From Diphasiastrum complanatum (Eukaryota; Streptophyta; Lycopodiopsida; Lycopodiales; Lycopodiaceae): a stretch of 64,000 nucleotides of DNA. Every line of letters starts with the position of its first letter. The stretch's first letter is position 1. The notes under the pieces were generated by a model. The model did no database searches, was not told where the DNA came from, and was given only the letters and a program-made list of their open reading frames with translations. Positions 33,441 through 44,860 of this stretch are shown here, in pieces. The stretch covers positions 58,996,982 through 59,060,981 of the forward strand of contig CM055099.1 of NCBI GenBank assembly GCA_029204225.1, given 5' to 3'. A program made the position numbers and the translations under genes.

Positions 33441-35295
33441 GGAGGGGTGTCCTATGTGGGCTGATCCTGTGATCGATTTGTATGGGCGCGGCCAGGCAAA
33501 GGTCCATTGGCAAGACCATCTCAAAGGGGGACCTTGTCTTTGTTACTTGTTAGTAAACCTGTCTGAGTGTCTTACTTGTATGTATTCGTGGTGAGTCTTA
33601 GTACTCGTGCTTTGCCTGGTTTCCATCATTGCTTGGGATACAAGGAGCTGATGGCTCGAGAAGGAACCTTTTCTTTTGAAGGCTGATACCATCAAACAAA
33701 GAGGACTACAGAATTCGTGGGGTAGATTTGCAGTTCAAGTACTCACACGTGAACGACAACGAAACGACTCAATGTTTGCAAAGGATGGATGGCTAGCTTG
33801 TTTCTTGGGTTAGTTTCATTTGCGACAACGCCGACCAGACGCAAGCAGGAAGTCAAAAGTTGGAAAGGGCAATTTCAGGGGAGATCTTCTATGGAGCAGT
33901 TGGTCTTCATTTTGGGACGACCACCTTCGGAACTGAAACTCACTGAGCATGAGTGATATCCAGTATCAGTTGGGTTTTTCCTCAAAGGGGAAAAGACTAG
34001 GATCCTCTTCAGAGATTGGCAACAAGTTGGATCGAGCCATAATCCTAGCAGATGGGAAGCAAAGTGTTGGAAAAGCTTTTTGTCCGAAGAACTCTACTCT
34101 TAGTCCGATCAGCTGATTTTATAAGTGGAGGGGAACTATCACACACACCTTTCTCTTGGGGCAAATTTTGAATGAAAGTTGATCAAAATGGGGGCAAATT
34201 CAAGGTGACCTAGACATACTCACAGGAGGAGACTGGCGAACTTTGGACCTAATAAGTTGACAAGTTTTTGTTGTGGAAAGGAAAGTTTGTTATAGGCTTT
34301 CTCTCGACCAGCAATGATGAGGAAACATATGAGTACGCTGGCTTGTGTTACATGTAAGGCAGCTGATCAATGAAGGAACTGTGAAAGTTGAGTCTTGCAT
34401 GAAAGGCTTGGTATTTCGAACGGACGCTAAGGGACAGTTCGCGTTGAGATCGGATTAGTGCAAACTCTGGGTGCATGTTTCTGATTCAAAGAGAGCTACT
34501 TGAAGCCAAGCTCGATGTACACTTTTTGTTTTGACTGTGAGGCACCTGACCAGTGATGGAATTGTGAAAGTCAAGTTTTGCGCGACAGACATGGTGCTTC
34601 AAACAAACGCGAAGAGATAGTTCGGATGCGGATCAAACTGGTGCGACCCTTTGGCTTTCCACGAGGTCAATGGTTACATTTGGGCTGATTCAAAGAGCTA
34701 CTTCAAGCTAAGTGAGAGGTGCATTGCGGAGTACTCAATCTTTGCCTACCTTAAAGAGCCAAGATGGAAAAGTATCAAGATCAGGCTGGGACAAGGAGAG
34801 AAATCAAGGTGCAGAAGCAACAAGGCACGAAGTGGACCATAAAGTAGACAATCAAACGATAAATCCTTCGGATCAGGGAGCCTTGATACCTGTGCGGAAC
34901 TGAACAAATCTGGAGCTCAGGGAGCTCAACACAAAGTGCATCAAGGACAAATCAGGAGCTCAAAGGAGTTCCAAAGTCGAAAGTCAGAAGCGACAGGGGC
35001 GAACATTTCAAAGAAAGGCCTCTGTCACCAGTTAATAAGGTTCTCGGGTTTTACGAAAGCGATATCAAATCTACGCTTTTCCTAGACAAAGATATATTTT
35101 CAAGTTATGTAATTTTTCAGTACAAAGAGCTGAGCCTCTGACTTGTGGTGTGCCAGCTTCAATGTTAATTAAAAGTGGCCAGTAAATTGAGTACTGTGCC
35201 AAGTAGCTTAAATGTATAGTTATTTTAATTGGGAGACACCTTTACTTTAATCTGACATCTGATGAGGACATCAGATTTTATAAAGGTGGGGTGGA
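33441..35295 (+). repeat. E1 internal region (non-coding) and polypurine tract
   Basis: Plus-oriented copy of the E2 internal region, lacking one of the two copies of the AAAATGAAGACCAACTG block. It ends in the polypurine tract ATAAAGGTGGGGTGGA (35280-35295). The 63-codon frame at 34651-34842 is shared with E2 (28378-28569 minus) but has no domain I recognise. Confidence 0.7.
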
Positions 35296-36522
35296 TGTTG
35301 TAAAGCTACCTCTACAAGCTTTACTTCCGGCGCCATCGGCGCCAGCAATGCCCCTGTTGCTCCTGGCGCCATCGGCGCCGACGCCACTCCCGGTGCCACT
35401 GTGACCAGAATCCAGCCAACGCCAAGTTCCTATGTCTGAAAATCTTTGATCGGTTCTAGCGGAGTCTAGAGAGCTCAGATCGATGTGCAATCACCTCACA
35501 CGATCTAGGCATGATTAAAGGAAGTCTGGGGATCAATAGAATCTAGAGAGAGAAAATGACTTTCTAGAAAGAGAAAATTCTAGAGAGAGAAAAATGTGCT
35601 TTACCAGCTTGGGTAGAGTGCTTGGTATGAGGGGGGGGGGGGCCCGAATCACACCAATACTATAGGGGAGTGCGGGTTGCGACTCAGGGCGAGCTCCAAC
35701 CAAGTCTCAGCCTCCCTTGCTGGAATGTTGTCATGGCTCTCGCCTTGGCATGCTAGCGCCCCAGAGACTAGGGTCGGTCACACACTTGAAATGTAACCTT
35801 CTCAGATTTATCAATAAAGTGGGATTTTACTCGAACTGACTCTGATTACCTTCTGGGTTTCAGTGTTCGGTAAAAGCGCCAGTTGTAAGGCCGCTTTCAA
35901 AATTTTTAACCTGGCACATAGCTGAGGGTCGTATCCCGGGACGCCAGCGGTATGCCGTCGGGACCATTCGGTCCGTGGCGCCAGCGGTATGCTGTCGGGA
36001 CCATTTGGTCCAAGAACTGGTTGTTTCCATATCTATCGCAGCTTGTGGTTCTGAGTGTTCCTTGCATGAACGTGAATGAGTTAAGCTCTTGGGAACGGGC
36101 TCTAACCTGTCGGCTGAGTTGGATGGCTTGCTTGGGTGGATGTTACCTGTTTATGGCTGTCCAGTCTGGCGTGGTGTCAGGTTGCCTTCCAACGCTCGTG
36201 ACGAAGCTTTCAGTTGGTTAAGTGTGATGTAAGTCAGACCCCTTGCTTGGAATGGATGTTACTCGTTTGTAATGAAGCTTCGAGTTGGTTAAGTTTGATG
36301 TATGTCAGGCGGCTTGCTTGGAGGGAAGTCACCCACATCGGGACCCCCGTGGCATGGCGCCAGGTTGGATCTCAAAGTTGGTTTTCGGAACTTCAAGTTG
36401 GTTAAGTCTGATTGTTGTTGGTGAGTTGGCTGCTTGTATGTCAAGTGGGTTTGGATGGCAAGAGTTGAAGGCTAGAAAGCTAAGTCATGGTTCCCGGCTC
36501 CCTTTGGGATGCCTGCGCTACA
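35296..36522 (+). repeat. Family B LTR (B6), 3' LTR of E1
   Basis: 1227 bases from TGTTGTAAAGCTACC to GCCTGCGCTACA, preceded by the polypurine tract and followed by CATAG. A G-run of about 12 occurs near 35632-35642. Its first 130 bases hold a cluster of GGCGCC hexamers as in all B LTRs. Confidence 0.9.
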
Positions 36523-36527
36523 CATAG

Positions 36528-37070
36528 CCACTCACACGCTCAACCAAGCCCTATCTCAATCCCATGTGTTGCGACACCGTCATCTGAGAGCTCCTACACA
36601 TTCTTTGATGAGCTCATCCCGTCGGTCTGGACCGAAGTCCTGCTCGTTTCTCAACCGGAGTCTCACGATCCTCACCACGACGAGCTCCACAATCTCAACT
36701 GGAGCCGGACCACTACCTCATACCTCTCAATTGAACGAAGCCGTCATATCTCAACCGGAGTGCTTAGAAAAAAAACTCGACCGGAGCACTGCCATCAATT
36801 CTCAACTGGAGCATTTCGCTCGTATCTCAACCGAAGTGCTCAGTAAAAACTAGACCGGAGCACTGCCATCAATTCTCAACCGGAGCATTTCGCTCGCATC
36901 TCAACCGGAGTGCTCAGTAAAAACTCGACCGGAGCACTGCCATCAAGTCTCAACTGGAGCATTTCGCTCGCATCTCAACCGAACATTTCCATGCTGCCGA
37001 ATCATCCCATGCATGAGCTAACTTAAACGGAGCTTTCGCAAATAATGTTCCATGTACTGAAAAAAGGACC
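36528..37070 (+). other. Element G leader with 74-base tandem repeat
   Basis: Leader or early gag sequence of the Ty3/gypsy element. Three units of 76, 74 and 74 bases (36748-36823, 36824-36897, 36898-36971), each starting ATCTCAACCG, follow each other, with a sub-motif CTCAACYGGAG. Partial units lie on both sides. Open frames through it are low in information. Confidence 0.6.
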
Positions 37071-37088
37071 CCAAAGCTAGACTTAGCT

Positions 37089-38129
37089 AAGTACGATGGT
37101 AACACTGATCCTCAGTGATTTCTCCAAGTCTTTGAGAACGCCTGTGACGTCTACGGCGAGACAGCACCTGAGGCCATGGTACAGCTCTTCTCGATGACCA
37201 TGATCGATCAAGCATGAGAGTGGTTTTTTAACCTTGATCATGAAGATAAACGTGACTGGTTACTCTTGAAAGAGGCATTTATCAAATGGTTCAAGCCTTT
37301 TCGCTTGATCGAAAGTCCTTTTGTCAAACTAAGTAATATCAAAATGACAAAAGATGAAAAAGAACGTGACTATATCAAACGATTTAAACGATTAAAAAGT
37401 CAGGTACAAGAGCAACCTACCGAGTCCATGCTCATCATTTGGTTCCTCGTTGGACTTCCCCGATGGATCAGACGTGAACTTCGTTCCAATGATGTATATA
37501 CATCATTGAAACAAGCCATGTCTACTGCCATTCGAGAAGAAGATGAGGGCTCAGATGTTGAGGAACCATGAGAACAGAGAGCACATGCTGTCCAAGAAGC
37601 TCAACCAAACGATGACACACGAGAACAGTTATGGAAAACACAGATGGAGTTGCTTAATCAGCAACACCAACAACAGATGGAGAAACTCACCAAAGAGTTT
37701 CAAAACACTCTTAAGTCTATCCAAAGTTCGATGCCAGGTTAGTTACCCACGGGCCAAATCCATCATAGACGAGAGAACACATGGTGCCCTCACTGCCGAG
37801 GTACACACACTGGCAATGAGTGCCCTTCATACCAACCGGTCCCAGATACCTCCTTGATCAAATGTGAAATCTGTGACTTTATGGGGCATACCTCCCTTTA
37901 TTGCTATTATAACCCGAGGAATCAGCCTCACAACCAATCAGGAGGACATTATCAACCTCCTCAACAACCATTTGTTTCACAGCAACAACACACACCCTAT
38001 CCACCACGAAACAACCAGATCTATATACAAGAGTTGCCCAGACCACCTAGACATCACCCTCAACAACAGCTAGCACTCTTAGGACCACTACCACGAGGAC
38101 AACAAGATCTAGGAGCACAAAAAAAATAG
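37089..38129 (+). pseudogene. gag: Ty3/gypsy gag with two zinc knuckles, four internal stops
   Basis: One frame runs from KYDGNTDP through a Retrotrans_gag-type domain (DWLLLKEAFIKWF, then ERDYIKRFKRLKSQ and FLVGLPRWIRRELR) to a nucleocapsid with two CX2CX4HX4C knuckles (CPHCRGTHTGNEC, CEICDFMGHTSLYC), followed by a proline/glutamine-rich tail. Stops lie in frame at 37116 (TGA), 37215 (TGA), 37569 (TGA) and 37739 (TAG). The first three fit TGG or CGA to TGA changes. The start codon is not clear. It would form the capsid of element G; as read it is dead. Confidence 0.8.
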
Positions 38130-38334
38130 ACATCCTCGAGATTCTGCACACACACACCTGGTAGAAAACTCCTAAGATCAATCATATCATCCTGATATAG
38201 CAATTCCATCATCTAGCAATCACCAGTATCAAACCGACAACTCATGCTCGTGCAAACAAGCTGAGTATTCCACACCACAAGACAACCCAACTCAGCTAGC
38301 CATCCAAGATGGTTACGCTATCGCCACCGGACCC

Positions 38335-39585
38335 ATGAGCAACCGCTGCCTTATTTGTGGCGAAACAGGACATTTCATGGCTGACTATAAAGTTAAAAAC
38401 CAATACCATGCAGAATGTCCTGATTGTGTTCGCAAACACAGCTTCAAAGACTATCCTAAACAACCTAACAGAATCCTTCCAGCACGTCATATCACATCCG
38501 AACCTATTAGAGTTCTTACTAGAGCATAACGCCAACAACACGAACAACAGCAAAACCAGGGACAATTAGCTGACCCACATGGAAGCCATTTGATGGCCTC
38601 CACAGCACCAAAAGATTACCCAGACCCAAAAGTGCAACAAAGACATTACAACAAATTTCGAGATGAATTTTTGCGAGAGGAAAAACATACGAACAGTCCG
38701 TTATCAGCTCATATCCCCGAAAAGGAGCAATCCCTCTAGGGACTTGAAGTATTGTCTGACCTCCTGCAAGCTCAACTCACCATGCCATTTCATAGTGCTA
38801 TCAAATCCTTCACCGGACTTCAACGTTATATCCATCGTAGTTTTCAGCTGCCTACTAATCCTGATGAACAGTGAAAACCAGAAGTGATTCATGAAATTCC
38901 TCAAATTCCTATGAATCTGATGAATAGAGGTGTTGCTAAGGGGAATAGCATCACACTACCCTTGTCCTATAAAGATTATCCTGCAGTATCCGCTATCCTC
39001 GATAGCGGATGAGGTGTCAATATAATGGCTTTGTCATTGGCAAAGTCATGGGGATTCCATACCCTCGATCAACCACGATATAAACTTCGTATGGCTGATC
39101 AACGAATTACCGACCCTGCTGGTCATTTATCAAATATCAAAGTTTGAATAGCAGGTGTCAAGTTTATCATCGATTGTGTCATCTTAGACTTACCAGAAGA
39201 TGCCAATACATATAAACTCCTTCTTGGTACACCCTGGCTCCAGATGGCCGCTGTCGTCCAAGACTGGAAGAACAGCAAAATTACCTTTGGCAACCACGAT
39301 AAACGAGTCACGGTTGACTCAAATGGCCATGTCAACCCCGCCAAGGTATACGATGATTGGTCATCTACAACATATGACGAATCAGATAGTGTCCCGATCC
39401 AACCAAAAGGACACTATACACAAACCACGGACATAATCAAGTGGGGTCATGCACTAGCTACCATAAACTGTGCAGACTCAAATCGATGTCATATCAAAAC
39501 TGCAGAAGATGTGGATATTCTTCCATCTTCTACGGACATTGACACACCCATCATTCCCCTCCTGAGGATAGACTCGTTCCTATAG
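38335..39585 (+). pseudogene. Ty3/gypsy nucleocapsid-like segment and protease
   Basis: At 38335-38529 a further knuckle-like string, CLICGETGHFMADY, has Tyr in place of the last Cys, followed by a CxxC pair. The protease active site AILDSG is at about 38992-39009 and is followed directly by a TGA at 39010. The frame continues with VNIMALSLAKSWGF, has a second TGA at 39145, and includes the late strand LLLGTPWL. Other short stops and shifts occur around 38560-38660 and 38874. This is a retropepsin of the gypsy type, inactive as read. Confidence 0.75.
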
Positions 39586-40518
39586 CTTGGTGCCCAGAAG
39601 AACCTAGTGTCTCTTCTGCCCATGTTTCAGAAGAAGGTATTCTTTCCATGGAGGATGTCGAAATGACGGATGATCATGTACTCCTCTATCTAGATGCTCA
39701 ATGTTCTCCGTCCAAAGTCATTCCTAAGGAGATCAAGTCACCAGGACCATTGGCTCATGTCCAACTAACATCCAAAGTACCAAACACACAAGCATATAGG
39801 CCCAAACCAAAGTATATACTTGGGACGTGTATCCCGATGAAGTCTGGGATACAATCGACAATGATATGGTAAGTGAGGCCACAACACTACCCATTCAAAA
39901 ACCACAAAACCCTCGATTACAAAAAAATACCATTATTGCTACAAAATTTACCAAGCGACAAAAACAGATGCGTGTGAAGCCTAAACAGCCAATCAAGCCC
40001 TTGTCAGAGGGGACAAACAACAAACACTCCGACAGAGCTTCCACGTCTGATAAAGAATCACCTCAAATGATTCCTAAAGTCCCAAAACATTTTGTGGACC
40101 CACCTTTCGACCTTCTTCAAAAGTTCAAAGACTTTACACTGGATGACGTTGTTATCCAGTTACCACAGCCACATCGGGAACCTACACCAAGTTCCTTTGA
40201 AGGACCCGCTAAGACAATTCCACTAAACCTTAAAGATCCTGACGAGGACATAGATCGAATAGTTTATGTTGGTGCACATTTGTCATCAACCCAACTATTT
40301 GATCTAGAGACTTTTATATGCAAATACAAGGATGTATTTGCATGGAATTATACTGAGATGAAAGGAATCCCCCCTGAAATAGTAGTACATCGGATTCCTC
40401 TAGAAGACAATGCTAAGTCCGTTAGAGCTAAACCTTACTACAACAACCCAATCTATCGTGAGAGGATCGACAAAGATATTAAGAAATTGCTAGATGCTGG
40501 CTTCATTTATGAAGTCCA
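39586..40518 (+). pseudogene. Ty3/gypsy pol linker and first part of reverse transcriptase, cut by an A-LTR
   Basis: The open frame from about 39827 ends in the start of a gypsy reverse transcriptase: KYKDVFAWNYTEMKGI, HRIPLEDNAKSVRAKPYY, then IKKLLDAGFIYEV. These are the usual conserved strings before the catalytic palm; the YxDD box is not reached. At 40519 the sequence becomes an A LTR in minus orientation. The rest of pol and the 3' LTR are not in the window. Confidence 0.8.
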
Positions 40519-40964
40519 TGTTGCGCCGGCACCTCAAAGGGCACTGGGACTTGAGCGGTTTCCCCAACACGCGCTTAAGTCTAACATTCATCCATCATGC
40601 ACTTACGTAAAAGCCAACTCAGAAACGTAACAAGCTTAACCATTCAAACTTAAGAAAATTGGAATCCCAACCAATCCAAAAGCCAACTTAGAATCCGTCA
40701 CCAAAAGGTAACCAAAGGCAAAGACAAGCCACACATGAAACCTTGGCATAGTGGTCGCCAAACTGACCAATTGGCATAGCGGCAAGCCACACGTCGATGA
40801 CGAGGACCCTTAGGCATCGGCGACGCAAAAAGGTTGTAGTAAGGGTCCTTCCACTTGGACCAGTCCCGGAGGCGAAACCGAAATGGTAATCATCCCCAAG
40901 GATAAACTTTATTAGATTTGGAAGAGGTTACATTCATACATAGACTGACCGGTCTTGGGGCCAC
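40519..40964 (-). repeat. Family A LTR, 3' part only
   Basis: Starts at the intact A terminus (plus strand TGTTGCGCCGGC) and matches other A LTRs for about 446 bases, then ends abruptly at GGGGCCAC where the histone-like sequence begins. The missing half and second target duplication suggest a recombination or deletion that joined element G to the histone locus. Confidence 0.8.
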
Positions 40965-41223
40965 GAACAGTTGGCATTCGAGATCCAGCCTTCTTGGAGA
41001 CAGACTGCTTTCTCTTCCTCCTAGAGGTAGTAGGCAAATCGGTTCTATCCAGAGGCAGGTCTCTGGAGGTACTGACATTATCAAAATGCACACTAGAATA
41101 TTTGTCCCGAAGCCTTTTGAGAATGACGAAATCCTTTGGCATGACGGTGACACGCTTACCATGCACTGCCAAAAGACACGAATCCTCAAAAACTGGGACA
41201 AAAAATCTTCTGCAGCACCCTAC
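40965..41223 (-). pseudogene. Histone H3-like gene, C-terminal half with a basic extension
   Basis: Minus strand. It encodes VFEDSCLLAVHGKRVTVMPKD and then a helix ending LKRLRDKY, aligning with H3 helix alpha-2, loop 2 and helix alpha-3 (canonical [20 protein letters not shown]). After the point where H3 normally stops, the frame stays open for about 40 residues and includes RRKRKQSVSKKAG, which looks like a nuclear localisation signal. The true C-terminus is lost at the A-LTR junction. Joining to the N-terminal half at the target site leaves the frame one base short within a run of six A's on the plus strand (41200-41205), so there is a frameshift as well as the Copia insertion. Confidence 0.75.
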
Positions 41224-41914
41224 TGTGAAAAGTACAGTACTAAGGACCATAAATGGATCTTTGAATGATCCACAAGGCGATTGTATGCTTGTTAAACAAT
41301 CTATCAGAAACTAGTCATTAGAAAACAAGATCTAGTTTAGCAGCTTGATAGGAAACAAGTAGAGACAATCAAAACATTGATCAATTAGTATAATCCAACT
41401 CCACATGTGTGGAAATAAGGCTGTAGTACGGCCTGTAGACAATGTTTACAAAGTGCCAAAGCTGGGTTTCATTGGAAAAATAGAGTAATCACCATACAAT
41501 GAGAGGAAACTCGAGTTTCTCCTTGAGGCTCCAAAAAGTTTCTATCTTCTCACTATGGAGAATGGGAATACATAGTAAAACACACTTCCTTTGCAAAGTT
41601 AGGTGAAAATCTAGCATGTAATAAGGAAGTAGACTCCACTTTCTTGCCGTAATGTGAAAACTCTAGCCTAGATCCAAGAGTCATGCTTGGTAGGTGCATG
41701 GTAGGTACAAATCTCATCATAAATCATGGTCTAGATCCTACAAAGTAGGAATCACTACCAAATAGACACAACCACTCCTCTTGACTCATGGTAACCTACT
41801 TTAGGTGTGTATGTACAAGTGGCACTTTGGCCATTGAAGTAACCAACAAACAATATTGACAAAATGTACAATATTCTACATGGCTAGATTTGCCAATGTA
41901 GGCAATTTTTCACA
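41224..41914 (-). repeat. Copia 3' LTR
   Basis: 691 bases, minus-strand TGTGAAAAATTGCC to CTTTTCACA, preceded in minus sense by a GAGGAGGAG polypurine tract (41915-41925). Confidence 0.9.
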
Positions 41915-42805
41915 CTCCTCCTCAAATCTAGCCTTGGAGATCACAATGCTTTTATCAATAACTCCAATTGAAGATCTAAGCTTGACAAATGAATCTTTAG
42001 GTAAAGGTTTAGTAAACAAATCAGCCAAACAACTTGATGATGGCACGTGTTGGAGCTTGATCTCTTTAGCTTGCACTTTTTCTCTCACGAAATGATGAGC
42101 AATTTCGATGTGTTTGCTCCTTGCATGGAATGTAGGATTAGTTGCAAGTGATTGGTTGTCACAATAGATGATAGGGATCTCCTCCTCCATGACATGAAGC
42201 TCCACCAATAGCCTTTTGAGCCACAAGACCTCCTTGCATGTTGATGTCAAGGCCTTGTATTCGGATTGTGTGGAAGATAGGGAGATGGTATCTTGCTTTT
42301 TGAAAAGCCATGATACTACTCCATCACATAGAAAGGTGGCAAAGGCACTTGTTGATCTTCTATCCACTTTGTCACCTGCAAAATCCGAGTCACTATAGGC
42401 TCTTAAGCCAAGATTAGTTCCTCTATACAAAATACCAAAATTTTTAGTGAATGAAATGTATCTAAGAACTCTTTTGGCCATCTTCCAATGTGAAACTAGA
42501 GGACTTTGCATGAATTGGCTTAACTTTCCAACACTATAACTAAGATCAGGTCTAGTTATAGTTAAATAGATCAAGGAGCCAATAAGCCTTCTATATAATG
42601 TGATGTCCTCAAAGGATGCTTCATCACAACCAATAGATGCTTTTACATGTTGCTCCATTGGTGTCTCAATGCCTTTACAATTCTTCATTCCAAATCTATC
42701 TAGGATGGATGTAGCATATTTAGATTGACAAATGAAACTAAAATAACATCCTCTAATAAACTCTATTCCAAGAATGAAGCTCAATAGACCTAGATCTACC
42801 ATCTA
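41876..42805 (-). pseudogene. Copia pol, end of reverse transcriptase and RNase H
   Basis: Same frame as the upstream pol but after a TAG at 42803-42805 (FxMVDLG context; CAG or AAG origin). It holds the connection region (LSFILGIEFIRGCYF, IGSLIYLTITRPDLSY) and an RNase H with YSDSDFAGD, LSSTQSEYKAL, YCDNQSLATNP and HARSKHIEIAHHFVREKV. The stop at 41876 lies inside the 3' LTR. Cleaves the RNA strand during reverse transcription in the particle. It would be expressed only through readthrough of the TAG. Confidence 0.88.
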
Positions 42806-44860
42806 AAACTCTTTTGCTAAAGCAATTTTTACATCTCTAATTCCATCTAGATCATTACCACTCAAGATAATGTCATCTACATACAAAACAAGAATAATGA
42901 TCATGCCATCATGAAAACTTATATACAATGATGGATCATAGGCACTCATTACAAAATTGATGGAAATGAGAAAAGAATTTAGCCTAGAGTACCATGCTCT
43001 AGGTGCTTGCTTGAGCCCATAAAGGCTCTTCTTCAAAAAACACACCTTTCCTTCATGCTTTGCCTTGATGAAGCCCTCGAGTTGCCTCATGTAGATCTCT
43101 TCCTCCAAATAACCATTGAGGAATGCATTTGTGAAGTCAAGTTGGAATAGCTCCCAATTGAAGGTTGTAGCAAGACTAATGATCAACCTGATAGTAACAA
43201 GCTTAGCCACAGGAGCAAAGGTCTCATCATAGTCAATGCCTTTGGTTTGTAAAAAACCTTTGGCAACAAGCCTAGCTTTATGCTTGCTTATTGATCCATA
43301 TTGATTATACTTCAACCTAAACACCCACTTGCAATCAAGAGGTTTCTTCCCTTGAGGAAGATCCACAAGATCCCAAGTATGATTCTCAATAAGAGCATCA
43401 TACTCTACTTGCATAGCATCCATCCAACTTTTAGACTTACAAGCATTTTCATAGCATGTTGGCTCATCTAACATTGAAGTAAGAAAGGTGTAAGATGTGA
43501 AAGATGATGAGCCTTCCCTTTGATCACCTTGACCATCATAGGTGAGCCTCAATGGCTCGGATCTTGCCCTTGTAGATCTTCTTGGAGTTCTTGGAGTTCT
43601 TGCATCTTGAGGTGGATCCTCAAGTTCTTCTTCACTTGGAAGCTCCTCCTCCATCCTAGCATGATCCTTGGCATCAAGATGATTAGTAGCATTATCATCC
43701 AAATCACAAGCATGTCCTTCATAAAAAATAACATCCCTACTCACTATCACCTTGCTAGTGATGGGATTGAAGACTCTATAACCTTTGCTATTCTCACCAT
43801 ATCCCACAAAGATGCCTTTGATGGATGTTGCATCATCCTTCCTTCTCTTATCCAAGGATTGGTGTACATAGCAAGTGGATCCAAAAACTTTGAGATCTTT
43901 GAGATTGGGCTTCTCTCCAAATAGAGCTTCAAATGGTGTGATTCCTCCAATGGCTTGGTTTGGCAATCTATTGCACAAATAGTTAGCACAAGTTATTGCT
44001 TCACCCCAAAATGGTTTGGATAGAGAAGCATCTAGCCTTAAGGCCTTGGCACACTCACAAAGAGATCTATTTCTTCTCTCACTCACTCCATTTTGTTGAG
44101 GGGTGTATGGACATGACAACTCCCTCTTTATGCCATTAGAACTACAAAAGTCAATCAACTTATTGGAGATATATTCACCTTTGTTATCACTCCTTAACAC
44201 CTTAATCTTGGTACTAAGTTGATTTTCTACCAAAGTCTTGAACTTTACAAAAGAATCAAACACCATTGATTTGTTAGACAAGAGGTACATCCAACAAAAT
44301 CTAGAATAGTCATCAATGAAGATTACATAGTACTTGGCACCACCATTAGACTCATGTGAAAAACTATGAACATCCAAATGGATGAGTTCAAGAGGGGAGT
44401 TTGATCTTGATGTAGATCTTGAGAAGGGTAGTTTGTGAGCCTTTGAGAGGCTGCATGCTTCACATCTCTTCCCACACTTTGACAAATGCTTGGGGAGTCC
44501 AACTGCAAGCTCCTTTGTAGCCATAGATTCCATGGCTTTGTAGTTGGGGTGGCCCAACCTTTTGTGCCACAATTCCACCTTTGATAGCTCCATCTTTGCC
44601 AAGTTAACACTCTCCACTGCAATATTAGCATCAAGCTTAAACAATCTACCTTGCTTAAAGCCTTTGGCTATACATTCATCATTTCTAAGGATGGAACAAA
44701 CTCCATGCTTAAATTGTACATCTAGGCCATTATTCATTAACTGGCCAACAGTAAGCAATTTCCTGGTTAACTTAGGAACATAAAGAACATTATCTAGATT
44801 CATTCTTTTGGATGATCCCACATACAAGGGAATTGTTCCTATTCCACTTATCTTACATTC
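42806..44860 (-). pseudogene. Copia pol: GAG-pre-integrase, integrase, reverse transcriptase
   Basis: Frame-continuous with gag across a single TAA at 44861. Contains NVLYVPKLTRKLLTVGQL, LWHKRLGHPNYKAMESM, CEACSLSKAHKLPF, an integrase core with HLDVHSF, LRSDNKGEY and SERRNRS (D, D, E all present), the C-terminal VFGSTCYVHQ and SRDVIFYE, then reverse transcriptase from WVFRLKYNQYGSI through QLDFTNAFLNGYLEEEIYM and YGLKQAPRAWY to the catalytic LYVDDIIL. All catalytic residues visible are intact. The residue order is that of plant Ty1/Copia, integrase before reverse transcriptase. Confidence 0.92.

Larger units (their letters stand above)
25409..36527 (+). mobile_element. Family B element E1 (plus) with nested E2 and solo A LTR, bounded by target duplications
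   Basis: E1 spans 25414-36522 with LTRs at 25414-26582 and 35296-36522. It is flanked by CACAG (25409-25413) and CATAG (36523-36527), a 5-base target duplication with one change. Its body is 32680-35295 plus a flipped leader piece at 26583-26696. E2 (26697-32679, minus) sits inside its leader. Neither E1 nor E2 has retroelement coding capacity, so both must have moved using proteins from another element, presumably a relative of the A family. Confidence 0.8.
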
